64,000 nt of DNA. Origin: Vibrio viridaestus. Lineage in GTDB: Bacteria; Pseudomonadota; Gammaproteobacteria; Enterobacterales; Vibrionaceae. Below, piece by piece: positions 10,283-18,961 of the stretch (the first letter of the stretch is position 1; each line of letters opens with the position of its first letter). The stretch is taken from assembly GCF_003856525.1 (NCBI RefSeq), contig NZ_RJVQ01000001.1, positions 558,001 through 622,000 on the forward strand, read 5' to 3'. The notes beneath the pieces are model-generated. The model was not told where the DNA came from and searched no databases. It saw only the letters and a list, made by a program, of their open reading frames with translations. Made by a program: the position numbers and the translations under genes.

Positions 10283-10386
10283 AAAAAAAAGCCAACCTCG
10301 AATATGGGAGGTTGGCTGAAAAGTGTGAACAATCAAATTCACTAACAACGTCAGTTGGCTAGGTGACCCTCGGCTTAGAAGGGTCA
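10283..10386 (-). ncRNA. qrr: Qrr quorum-regulatory small RNA
   Basis: Qrr RNAs act with Hfq to control quorum-sensing master regulators (LuxR/HapR and AphA) in Vibrio. On the minus strand the transcript would begin TGACCCTTCTAAGCCGAGGG, fold into the usual first hairpin, and contain the family core CTAGCCAACTGACGTTGTT, which pairs with target mRNAs. It ends in a hairpin with AGCCAACCTC arms and eight T residues (10283-10290). Length is about 104 nt, typical of the family. The 5' end is fixed by a sigma-54 promoter whose -12 base lies exactly 12 positions upstream. Which numbered Qrr this is cannot be decided here. Confidence 0.96.
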
Positions 10387-10397
10387 GGATATAATAA

Positions 10398-10413
10398 GCA
10401 CATAGCGTGCCAA
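10398..10413 (-). promoter_or_regulatory. Sigma-54 promoter of qrr
   Basis: On the minus strand the sequence reads TTGGCACG, four bases, GTGC, matching the -24/-12 consensus. GG at 10411-10410 and GC at 10399-10398 are correctly spaced and place +1 at 10386. Confidence 0.93.
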
Positions 10414-10504
10414 CTTTTAAAAACTTAAAATCAGGCGTTTAATCTCACATAATGCTGACATTTTGCGCACTGTTGCGTATATAAGTTGCAAATCGCGAAT
10501 TAAT

Positions 10505-10517
10505 TTGCAAATTGCAA
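10505..10517 (-). promoter_or_regulatory. LuxO-type enhancer site upstream of qrr
   Basis: TTGCA, three bases, TGCAA is a perfect dyad about 120-130 bases upstream of the qrr start, the right kind of site and distance for the sigma-54 activator LuxO. A weaker half-matching copy lies near 10486-10498. Confidence 0.82.
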
Positions 10518-10537
10518 CTGGCGTGTGCGGAACGCAA

Positions 10538-11059
10538 TTACAAGGAACGCGCGGCCCTTGACGCCTGATCGTAGAACCCAGACAGTGTGCGCATCATTGT
10601 TGCAATATCACTGATCTCTTCATCTACATTAAGCTTTTTGAGAGTATCAACCAAACACTGACGACGTATATCTCTATAGAGTAAACAAAACTCGTGACCT
10701 TTCTCGTTTACTTGATAATAGGTATCTTTTCCTTTACGAACACCTTCGACCAATCCTTTCTTAGCTAACTTACGCACAGAATAAGAAACGTTATGTAAAT
10801 CTTCCAAGTTTAGTGTAAAGGCTACATCCGCAATTCGTTTCGGCCTTTCCCTATGCTGGATATTATGGATAACTAGAATATCTAGCGGGCTTAAATCTGT
10901 ATAACCACAAGTTGAAGAACAAGATTGCATCCAACGCTGAAAGGCGTGGTTAACCATATTCAGAGCGTATTCAAACTCACTAAGGAACACGGCTTCTTCT
11001 GCTAAATGCGAGGACGATACAATTGGCATGTGAGCACTGCTCTTTTGTTTATCATTCAT
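10538..11059 (-). CDS. MarR-like winged-helix transcriptional regulator
   Basis: A 173-residue protein with a winged-helix domain over roughly residues 45-125 (LSPLDILVIHNI, then LEDLHNVSYSVRKLAKKGLVEGVRKGKDTYYQV), as in MarR-type regulators, flanked by helices that would dimerise. I start at 11059 because GGGAGGAAACG lies just upstream; the longer frame runs into the previous gene. It follows the TRAP DctM gene by 10 bases and so is probably its cognate regulator. Effector unknown. A cysteine pair (SCSSTCGY) near residue 45 could sense redox or metal, but this is only a suggestion. Confidence 0.82.
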   Translation of the reverse strand: MNDKQKSSAHMPIVSSSHLAEEAVFLSEFEYALNMVNHAFQRWMQSCSSTCGYTDLSPLDILVIHNIQHRERPKRIADVAFTLNLEDLHNVSYSVRKLAKKGLVEGVRKGKDTYYQVNEKGHEFCLLYRDIRRQCLVDTLKKLNVDEEISDIATMMRTLSGFYDQASRAARSL

Positions 11060-11069
11060 CGTTTCCTCC

Positions 11070-12371
11070 CTATCGAACCATGAGTGTGGGTAGCCAAGTA
11101 ACAATACTTGGGAATGCCGTAACTAAGACAACTGAAAATAACAGCAGGAAGAAAAATGGAACTGCCGCTTTGGCAACAAACAAAATATTCCGTCCGGTCA
11201 GACTCTGAATAACAAATAAATTAAATCCCACCGGTGGTGTTATCTGTGACATTTCGACGACCAATACGATATAGATACCAAACCACAGAGGATCTATTCC
11301 TGCTTGCATGACCATTGGTAGTACAACGGATGTGGTCAGCACTACAACAGATATCCCATCCAGAAAACAGCCTAAAACTACAAAAAGTAACGTGAGGAAA
11401 AAGAGCAACATATAGGGAGATAGGTGCATTGCTGCTATCTCTTCCGCTAACATTCGAGGAATCCCAATGAAGCCCATCGCAACCGTAAGAAACGCTGCAC
11501 TGGCAAGAATAAAAATGATCATACAGGAGGTTTTTACCGCGCCCATTAGGCTACTCTGAAAACTTTCCCATGTCAGAGCTCCACCAGTAATAGCAAGAAC
11601 TAATGCACCGATGACACCAAATGATGCCGCTTCTGTTGGTGTTGTCAGACCTGCATAAATTGAACCTAAAACGAATCCGATCAGCAAGACAACAGGAATT
11701 AAACGCAGTAGAGAGCGCCATTTTTCGCCCCAAGAATACTCAGAACGGCTATCGGGCGAAAGTGTTGGATGAGTCTTAGCCCAAAAAGCCGTATAACCCA
11801 TGAATAGCAAAACCAATAGAATACCCGGTACAGCACCCGCGATGAATAAACGGCCTATGGAAACTTCCGCGGCAATACCGTATACAATAAGAATAATGGA
11901 CGGAGGAATTAGAAGCCCCAATGTGCCCGATCCTGCTAACGTTGCGATCGCCATCTTATCGTCATAGCCTTGTTTTTTCAGCTCCGGCAAAGTCATTTTC
12001 CCTATCGTTGCTGCTGTTGCTGCCGACGAACCAGAGACTGCGGCAAATATGCCACAACTTAAAATATTAACATGGAGAAGTTTGCCCGGAACACGTCCTA
12101 GCCATGGCTGTAATCCCTCAAAAAGATCCGTCGATAATCGTGTACGGAAGAGAATTTCTCCCATCCAGATAAAAAGAGGTAGAGCGGCTAATGACCAATC
12201 CGACACCGCTCCCCATGTCGTAGTGGCGTAGATTAAACCAAACGCATCGTTATTGATTAAGTACATCCCGGCCACACTGATTGCCATCAGTGTAAGTGAT
12301 ACCCAAAATCCACTCGCAAGTAATGCAAATAACAACACCAGAACAACCAGTCCGATTAGCATCTCATTCAT
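11070..12371 (-). CDS. dctM: TRAP transporter large permease, DctM family
   Basis: Large membrane subunit of a sodium-driven tripartite importer. The 433-residue protein is hydrophobic throughout and has typical DctM segments: AAVSGSSAATAATIGKMTLP, the LIPPSIILIVYG loop, and PTEAASFGVIGA. It starts 2 bases after the small-permease stop and forms a dctP-dctQ-dctM-regulator unit. Substrate class cannot be read from this subunit. The symbol names the family rather than proven C4-dicarboxylate uptake. Confidence 0.93.
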   Translation of the reverse strand: MNEMLIGLVVLVLLFALLASGFWVSLTLMAISVAGMYLINNDAFGLIYATTTWGAVSDWSLAALPLFIWMGEILFRTRLSTDLFEGLQPWLGRVPGKLLHVNILSCGIFAAVSGSSAATAATIGKMTLPELKKQGYDDKMAIATLAGSGTLGLLIPPSIILIVYGIAAEVSIGRLFIAGAVPGILLVLLFMGYTAFWAKTHPTLSPDSRSEYSWGEKWRSLLRLIPVVLLIGFVLGSIYAGLTTPTEAASFGVIGALVLAITGGALTWESFQSSLMGAVKTSCMIIFILASAAFLTVAMGFIGIPRMLAEEIAAMHLSPYMLLFFLTLLFVVLGCFLDGISVVVLTTSVVLPMVMQAGIDPLWFGIYIVLVVEMSQITPPVGFNLFVIQSLTGRNILFVAKAAVPFFFLLLFSVVLVTAFPSIVTWLPTLMVR

Positions 12372-12373
12372 TA

Positions 12374-12931
12374 CTATTTCACTCCCTTCGCCACATCAGT
12401 CACTTCCGTTTCCAATGATTCCTGATGCGCTAATTTTTCTTCGTCAGATTCGGGTATGCGTTCGCTAAAGAAAAGGCTACCGATAAACTGATCGATAATG
12501 GCGACAGTAAAGATCAACATCCCTAGTGCGAGGGGAGCTTGAACTATCCAGAGCGGAACGGGGACATAGCCCGTTGTGACTTCTTCGAATTCTTTAGATT
12601 CAAGTACCATATCGATTAACTTCAGTGTCAGAAAGACACACAGTACTGACGCTAACAACAAGATAAATCGTTCAAAAAGAATATTGGCTTTTTCGGACAT
12701 GCGAGAAGTAAATAAGCTAACACGAATATGTCCCCCTTGACGAAATGTGTAGGCCAACCCCAAAAAGCTCGATGCAGCAAGTAAATAGCCAGCAAAGTCA
12801 TCACTCGAAGGAACAACTATACCCATCCACCGACCAACAACTCGCATTAATATCAGCACACATATCAAAACGATACCTATCCCTGATAAGGCGCCGGAAA
12901 TACGGTAAATCCGATCTAATAATGACCTCAT
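12374..12931 (-). CDS. dctQ: TRAP transporter small permease, DctQ family
   Basis: The 185-residue small membrane subunit, with four predicted hydrophobic segments and the DctQ-type motif of an arginine-rich region followed by DDFAGYLLAASSFLGLAYTF. The C-terminus is an acidic, charged cytosolic tail. AGGAG precedes the ATG. A terminator-like hairpin separates it from the binding-protein gene upstream, so its expression is probably lower than that of dctP. Confidence 0.9.
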   Translation of the reverse strand: MRSLLDRIYRISGALSGIGIVLICVLILMRVVGRWMGIVVPSSDDFAGYLLAASSFLGLAYTFRQGGHIRVSLFTSRMSEKANILFERFILLLASVLCVFLTLKLIDMVLESKEFEEVTTGYVPVPLWIVQAPLALGMLIFTVAIIDQFIGSLFFSERIPESDEEKLAHQESLETEVTDVAKGVK

Positions 12932-12944
12932 TAGATACTCCTAA

Positions 12945-12973
12945 ATAAAAAAGCCACTAAGAACTAGTGGCTT
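12945..12973 (-). terminator. Terminator/attenuator between dctP and dctQ
   Basis: Nine-base arms (12951-12959, 12965-12973) are followed on the minus strand by six T residues. Placed between dctP and dctQ, it should allow partial readthrough. Confidence 0.82.
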
Positions 12974-12981
12974 GGGAAAGA

Positions 12982-13956
12982 TTAGTTTTTATAGGCAGCG
13001 AGAATTTCTTTGCCTTCAGAGCCAGCTTCATCAGCCCACTCTTTTGCCATCTCTTCTCCGACCGTTTTGAGAGATGTCATTAACTCTGGAGTAGGATCGC
13101 TCACAGTCATACCATGGTCTTTCAGATCTTGAGTCTTAGAAACCGTTTCTTCTTTCGCCAGTTCCCAGCCTCGCTCCTCAGCTGATTTGGCAGCAGCAAG
13201 CAGTGCCTTCTGGGTTTCTTTATCTAAACGCTTGAATGCTCGTTTATTAACGATAACCATGTTTTTAGGAATCCAGGCTTGCACATCAGTGTAATTAGAG
13301 ACGTAGTCCCATGACTGACTGTTTACCCCAGTCGTTGGTGATGTAATCATCATTTCAATGATACCAGTGGAGAAAGCCTGCGGAATCTCAACGTTTTGTA
13401 CTGTGGTTGGCTGCGCTCCCAACAAATCCGCTAAACGAGATTGCGTTGGGCTGTAAGAACGCATTTTAGCTCCCTTAATATCATCAACTGACGTTACGGG
13501 CTTTTTAGAATACAGTCCTTGAGGAGGCCATGGCACAGAATAAAGAAGCATGAGTCCATCTTTATCCAATTTCTTTTCTAACGCCGCTTTAGATACCGCA
13601 TACAGCTTTTTAGCCTGCTCAAAGTTCGTTGCAAGAAATGGAATGTTATCTAATTTATAAATCGGATCACTATTACCCAAAATACCAATAAAAACTTCAC
13701 CAATAGGGACTTGCTGCGTTCTCACCGCGCGAGGGATTTCAGTGTGTTTTATTAAGGATGATCCTGAATGAACGATAATATTAAGTTCACCCTTGGTTTT
13801 ATCGCTGACATCTTTGGCAAACTCACGAATATTCTGCGTGTGATAGCTTGCATCAATATAGGGGGTTGCCATATCCCAACGCGTTGCAGCAAATGTAGTC
13901 ATTGATGACATTAACGCTGTTGCAATAACAGCCTTTTTAAATAGACCCTGTATCAT
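12982..13956 (-). CDS. dctP: TRAP transporter periplasmic binding protein, DctP family
   Basis: Extracytoplasmic solute receptor of the TRAP system. I start at 13956, where an AGAGGGA site precedes the ATG and a clean signal peptide begins (MIQGLFKKAV, hydrophobic core, cleavage near TFA-ATRW). The mature protein has DctP features: FAKDVSDKTKGELNIIVHSG, the conserved arginine segment GAKMRSYSPTQSRLADLLGA that contacts a ligand carboxylate, and NVEIPQAFSTGII. The ligand is therefore probably an organic acid, unidentified. No catabolic gene is adjacent apart from a glucosidase in a separate unit. Confidence 0.9.
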   Translation of the reverse strand: MIQGLFKKAVIATALMSSMTTFAATRWDMATPYIDASYHTQNIREFAKDVSDKTKGELNIIVHSGSSLIKHTEIPRAVRTQQVPIGEVFIGILGNSDPIYKLDNIPFLATNFEQAKKLYAVSKAALEKKLDKDGLMLLYSVPWPPQGLYSKKPVTSVDDIKGAKMRSYSPTQSRLADLLGAQPTTVQNVEIPQAFSTGIIEMMITSPTTGVNSQSWDYVSNYTDVQAWIPKNMVIVNKRAFKRLDKETQKALLAAAKSAEERGWELAKEETVSKTQDLKDHGMTVSDPTPELMTSLKTVGEEMAKEWADEAGSEGKEILAAYKN

Positions 13957-14045
13957 ATCAAATCCCTCTGATTCTAAGTTTTCCTGTAAAAACCACCACA
14001 TCGTTATTCGATTATCATTTAACCACAACGTTGCCAATTTGCAAA

Positions 14046-14063
14046 CAAATTGAATTCAAATTG
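14046..14063. promoter_or_regulatory. Near-palindromic AT-rich box upstream of dctP
   Basis: An 18-base near-palindrome centred on GAATTC with two mismatched pairs lies about 95 bases upstream of the dctP start. A direct variant with AAACAAA follows. It is a candidate operator for the MarR-like regulator at the end of the operon. Sequence symmetry is the only support. Confidence 0.35.
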
Positions 14064-14095
14064 TAAACAAAATGTATTCAAAGATAATGGAACAT

Positions 14096-14120
14096 AAAAA
14101 AGCCGGCATTCAGCCGGCCT
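14096..14120 (-). terminator. Terminator after bglA
   Basis: GCCGGC arms enclosing a five-base loop, followed on the minus strand by six T residues, directly after the bglA stop. A textbook intrinsic terminator. Confidence 0.9.
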
Positions 14121-14149
14121 AAATAACTCTTTAAAATACAAAAGAAAAA

Positions 14150-15604
<1,455 letters not shown>

Positions 15605-15685
15605 CTACGCACAACGTGCAAAATAAAATATATCGCTATCTTCCGGTACCGAAGTTACACCACTTCTATTTATTTCAAAGACAAA

Positions 15686-15697
15686 GTAACCGGTTAC
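15686..15697. promoter_or_regulatory. LacI-family operator 1 upstream of bglA
   Basis: GTAACCGGTTAC is a perfect 12-base palindrome with the central CCGG-type core recognised by many LacI/GalR-family repressors. It lies about 95 bases upstream of the bglA start. Confidence 0.75.
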
Positions 15698-15698
15698 A

Positions 15699-15710
15699 GA
15701 AACCGGTTTC
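15699..15710. promoter_or_regulatory. LacI-family operator 2 upstream of bglA
   Basis: GAAACCGGTTTC is a second perfect 12-base palindrome, its centre 13 bases from the first. It matches the operator form I recall for AscG, the E. coli repressor of beta-glucoside genes. The repressor gene is not adjacent. Confidence 0.78.
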
Positions 15711-15868
15711 AAAATACAAAAAAAGAGTAGGAATGATCAATCAAGAAAATAATAAATCGTGCTCTGAGTCGCAGAAAGCAACCAAGTAATCAAATGAAAT
15801 GGAAATATGTGAAGTTCGAAGAATAGCCATAGTTGCAATGGCTGCACGTATAGCGCAGCCAGCTCACT

Positions 15869-16750
15869 TTATGCGACAAACGACAAATCACTATCATCAG
15901 TCAATACATGATAAGACGTATCGCCATAATCGACTGTCAGAGCAGTGTAGTCAGAAGCATCAAGACCTAGAGAAGACAAGTAACTTGCATCATCTGCACT
16001 CAAGTCAGAAACGCTTGCAGAATCGAAATCAGAAGCATCAACGTCAAAACCAGTTAAAACTAATCCATCTTCGCTGCCATTGGTAGCAAGTAAATCACTG
16101 TCTAATGTCAACTCAACAGTTGAATCACTATTGGCTGCTGTAATAACTTCGAAATTTTCAAACGTTACACCAGTTTGGCTAGATAAAACCAGCGTATCTA
16201 AACCATCCCCACCATCAATATCTCGAGAAACACCTTCTGATACATCAGCAACGTTCAAACCAGAAATATCAACAGTATCATTACCGTCGCCAGCATCGAT
16301 ATTTAATGACGTATTTTGACTATTTTCATAATTATCAAAAGTAATGATATCGTCGCCGTTTCCAGAATTAACATTAAACGTGTTACTCCAGTTAATATTG
16401 TTACTTTTTACCGAAACAGAAATCGTATCATCACCATCAGAAGTAGTAATATTGCCTCTCTTAGCTTCGTAAACATATACGTGCGCATCTTCAGAAGAAT
16501 TTTCAATATCAACGTCGACGAAATTATTCACTATCACTTCAGAGTCATCAGAATAGACTTGGGCCTCTTTGAAACCATCTTTGTTCCATTCATCAACATA
16601 AACATAACTGGAGTCTGTTTCGTTAAGGTACGCGCCATCGTCATAAATTGATTCACCATCAGTAACCGTTAACGTTGCATTACTTTCATCCAAGTTAGTC
16701 GCAGAACCAGTTCCATCTGTATTTGTTGTGCCAGTATTAATTACACTCAT
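15869..16750 (-). CDS. Small acidic RTX-like calcium-binding protein
   Basis: A 293-residue, strongly acidic protein with no cysteine, no signal peptide and only two tryptophans. Four degenerate glycine/aspartate repeats resemble RTX nonapeptides: TSDGDDTISV (about 103), NSGNGDDIITF (128), DAGDGNDTVDI (152) and DGGDGLDTLVL (179). The second half is Asp/Ser/Leu-rich. It ends in a short hydrophobic tail after acidic residues (DDSDLSFVA), as in many type I-secreted proteins. A GAGGG site precedes the ATG. It stands alone, with no type I secretion genes in view. Secretion and calcium binding are inferences; it could also be a matrix or adhesin component. Confidence 0.72.
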   Translation of the reverse strand: MSVINTGTTNTDGTGSATNLDESNATLTVTDGESIYDDGAYLNETDSSYVYVDEWNKDGFKEAQVYSDDSEVIVNNFVDVDIENSSEDAHVYVYEAKRGNITTSDGDDTISVSVKSNNINWSNTFNVNSGNGDDIITFDNYENSQNTSLNIDAGDGNDTVDISGLNVADVSEGVSRDIDGGDGLDTLVLSSQTGVTFENFEVITAANSDSTVELTLDSDLLATNGSEDGLVLTGFDVDASDFDSASVSDLSADDASYLSSLGLDASDYTALTVDYGDTSYHVLTDDSDLSFVA

Positions 16751-17170
16751 TTATTTTCCCTCAAATAAAAAACAATAAATCATAAGATAGAGCCATGATG
16801 GTTCTAATATATAGATTTAATATTTACCGTTCGAAGGTCATTATAATAAACACTATTGAAATGTTAATATCATGCAGCCTTAATAATATTATCTTATTTA
16901 TTCTTCTTAAACCTAAAACATGTTTCTTATAATTGATTTAAAATTATAAGAAATAAACCATCTAAATTTTTCTTAAAAAAAACAAAGCTAATTAACATCT
17001 CAAGTATCAGATGTTAATCTATTAAAATCTGATACTTGAGAAAATTAATGATAGAATAGACACTTAGATTTATAGCATATGTGATTTATTGCCAGAAGTT
17101 TTTAGGAAGTTAAAATCATTTGTAATAAGTTATTTTCTCATTTCTGATATATTAAAATCGAAGTGACAAC
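16751..17170. other. AT-rich gap with a long perfect inverted repeat
   Basis: This gap holds the promoter of the RTX-like gene. It also contains a perfect 14-base inverted repeat (16999-17012 and 17027-17040) around a 14-base spacer, with no T run on either side, so it does not look like a terminator. No reading frame or known RNA was recognised in the remainder. Confidence 0.65.
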
Positions 17171-17196
17171 AAAAAAGAGGATAAATTATCCTCTTT
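17171..17196 (-). terminator. Terminator of the guanidine operon
   Basis: Ten-base arms (17174-17183, 17187-17196) with a three-base loop, followed on the minus strand by T residues down to 17171. It lies 10 bases past the allophanate hydrolase stop and marks the operon end. Confidence 0.88.
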
Positions 17197-17206
17197 CTAA
17201 ATATCT

Positions 17207-18961
17207 TTACTTTGATATATAACTTCGCCAACCACCAGTTTGAGTAATATCCGTTCCAGATAAAGCCCCAATATTTTCACAGATGAATCCGGTCACCCAC
17301 TCTCCATTATTCAGCTCCACTTTCCCCAATCCCAGAGGGTGTGGTATTTGGGTGAGTAGCTGACCAAGAGAAGCTTTCGGCATACTCCAAACTTCCACTT
17401 CTAGACTTGCTCCACCTAACTCTGTGCGAACGAGTCCTGGGCGAGGAATATCTCCTTGCAATGCATACAATTTGTAAGTGTCGGCCGTCTTGGTAGTACT
17501 TTTTAAAATACCGCCAAGTTCAAGCAGCTGATAATTGAGTGGCAGCCCAGACATATGAGCACCACAAGCCATCACATCAATATATTCTTCATCTAAACGC
17601 TGCTTTGTCGCGCCTAGAGGTAACTGATTCGCCAACTGCCATTGCTCAGCCAATCTCACCAACCCTTTATCAATGAAAGCTGGGCCAAACAGGGTGATTC
17701 CGAAAGGTAATCCAGAGTCACAAAACGCTGATGGTAACGATAGTGCACTGTAATCCAACAAATTCATAAAGTTAGTGTAATAACCAAGGTTGGTATTTAA
17801 CTGAATTGGGTCAGCATTCATTTCAGCGATGGTATACGTCGTACCTGACGTTGGTGTAACAACGACGTCAACAGTATTTAATAGCTTATCGCATTTTGCT
17901 TTGTATGCTTTCAACTGATACATGGCCTTAAATGTATCAGCAGCAGAATAGTCCTTAGCTGATCCAATAATGGTTTGTATCACGGGTAAACACGCTTCCT
18001 CATTATCGTTAAAGAAGGATTCAATCGCAGCATATCGCTCAGCGACCCAAGGTCCGTGATAGAGGAGGTTTGCCGTTTCTAAGAAAGGCTCTAGATCAAA
18101 TTCGATCAACTCAGCTCCAAGTGATTTAAGCTTGGCAAGCGCGATATAAAACGCTTTCTCATAATCGTCGTTACCGAAAAACTTCAGCAGTTCTTTCTTT
18201 GGAACACCAATACGTAGCTGACTAAAGGTATCAGGAATCGCTTTCTCAGTATAAACACGAGAATAATCATCTTGCTCATCATACACATAAACAACTTCCT
18301 GAAGACGTCGAATATCATCAGCTGAACGAGTAAATAACGTCACGCAATCCAACGTTCGACAAGCCGGTACTACTCCAGAACAACTGAGCAAACCAACCGT
18401 TGATTTCATTCCAAATAAATTATTAAAACCAGCAGGGATACGGCCAGAACCCGCGGTGTCCGTACCTAATGAGAAAAACACCTGATTCAGCGCAACTGAG
18501 ATAGCACTACCAGAACTGGAACCACCAGAAATGTACTCAGGATCAAAACTGTTTTTACCTTCCCCCCAAGGGCTACGTGTACCGTTGATACCTGTTGCAA
18601 ACTGATCGAGGTTAGTTTTACCCAGCGGTACAGCGCCAGCATCAATCAAACATTGCACAACAAAAGCGGTGTCTGTTGGTTCGTAGGCAAACTCTTTACA
18701 CGCTGCTGTTGTCGGTAGTCCCTGCAAGTCGATATTATCTTTCACAGCAAACGGCACACCAAATAATGGTAGATCTTCGATTTCTTTACTTTCGAGATTT
18801 TGGATATAAGAATCTAACTGAACATCTGATATCAATGAAATCCACGCATTATGGTTATCTTGCTGTGCAGCGAGATGTTTCTGTTTTAAAAAATCTCGTA
18901 CAGTGACTTCGCCTGATTTATAGGCGGTAAGCAACTGCTCAATTGTTAATACATCTTTCAT
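17207..18961 (-). CDS. atzF: Allophanate hydrolase
   Basis: Splits allophanate to ammonia and CO2, the final step of guanidine or urea carboxylation pathways. The 584-residue protein has an amidase-signature domain (residues 1-440) with the Ser-Ser-Lys triad visible: Lys74 in FAVKDN, the Ser cluster in GGSSSGSA (146-153), and Ser172 in GTDTAGSG. A separate C-terminal domain (about 465-584), normal for this enzyme, removes the carboxylate intermediate. Its start overlaps the carboxylase stop (ATGA), so the two are translationally coupled. Confidence 0.95.
   Translation of the reverse strand: MKDVLTIEQLLTAYKSGEVTVRDFLKQKHLAAQQDNHNAWISLISDVQLDSYIQNLESKEIEDLPLFGVPFAVKDNIDLQGLPTTAACKEFAYEPTDTAFVVQCLIDAGAVPLGKTNLDQFATGINGTRSPWGEGKNSFDPEYISGGSSSGSAISVALNQVFFSLGTDTAGSGRIPAGFNNLFGMKSTVGLLSCSGVVPACRTLDCVTLFTRSADDIRRLQEVVYVYDEQDDYSRVYTEKAIPDTFSQLRIGVPKKELLKFFGNDDYEKAFYIALAKLKSLGAELIEFDLEPFLETANLLYHGPWVAERYAAIESFFNDNEEACLPVIQTIIGSAKDYSAADTFKAMYQLKAYKAKCDKLLNTVDVVVTPTSGTTYTIAEMNADPIQLNTNLGYYTNFMNLLDYSALSLPSAFCDSGLPFGITLFGPAFIDKGLVRLAEQWQLANQLPLGATKQRLDEEYIDVMACGAHMSGLPLNYQLLELGGILKSTTKTADTYKLYALQGDIPRPGLVRTELGGASLEVEVWSMPKASLGQLLTQIPHPLGLGKVELNNGEWVTGFICENIGALSGTDITQTGGWRSYISK

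Noticed and set aside
10113-10319. A 68-codon open frame on the plus strand near speA
   Set aside because: It runs over the 3' part and terminator of the qrr RNA on the opposite strand and shows no protein-like composition or ribosome site.
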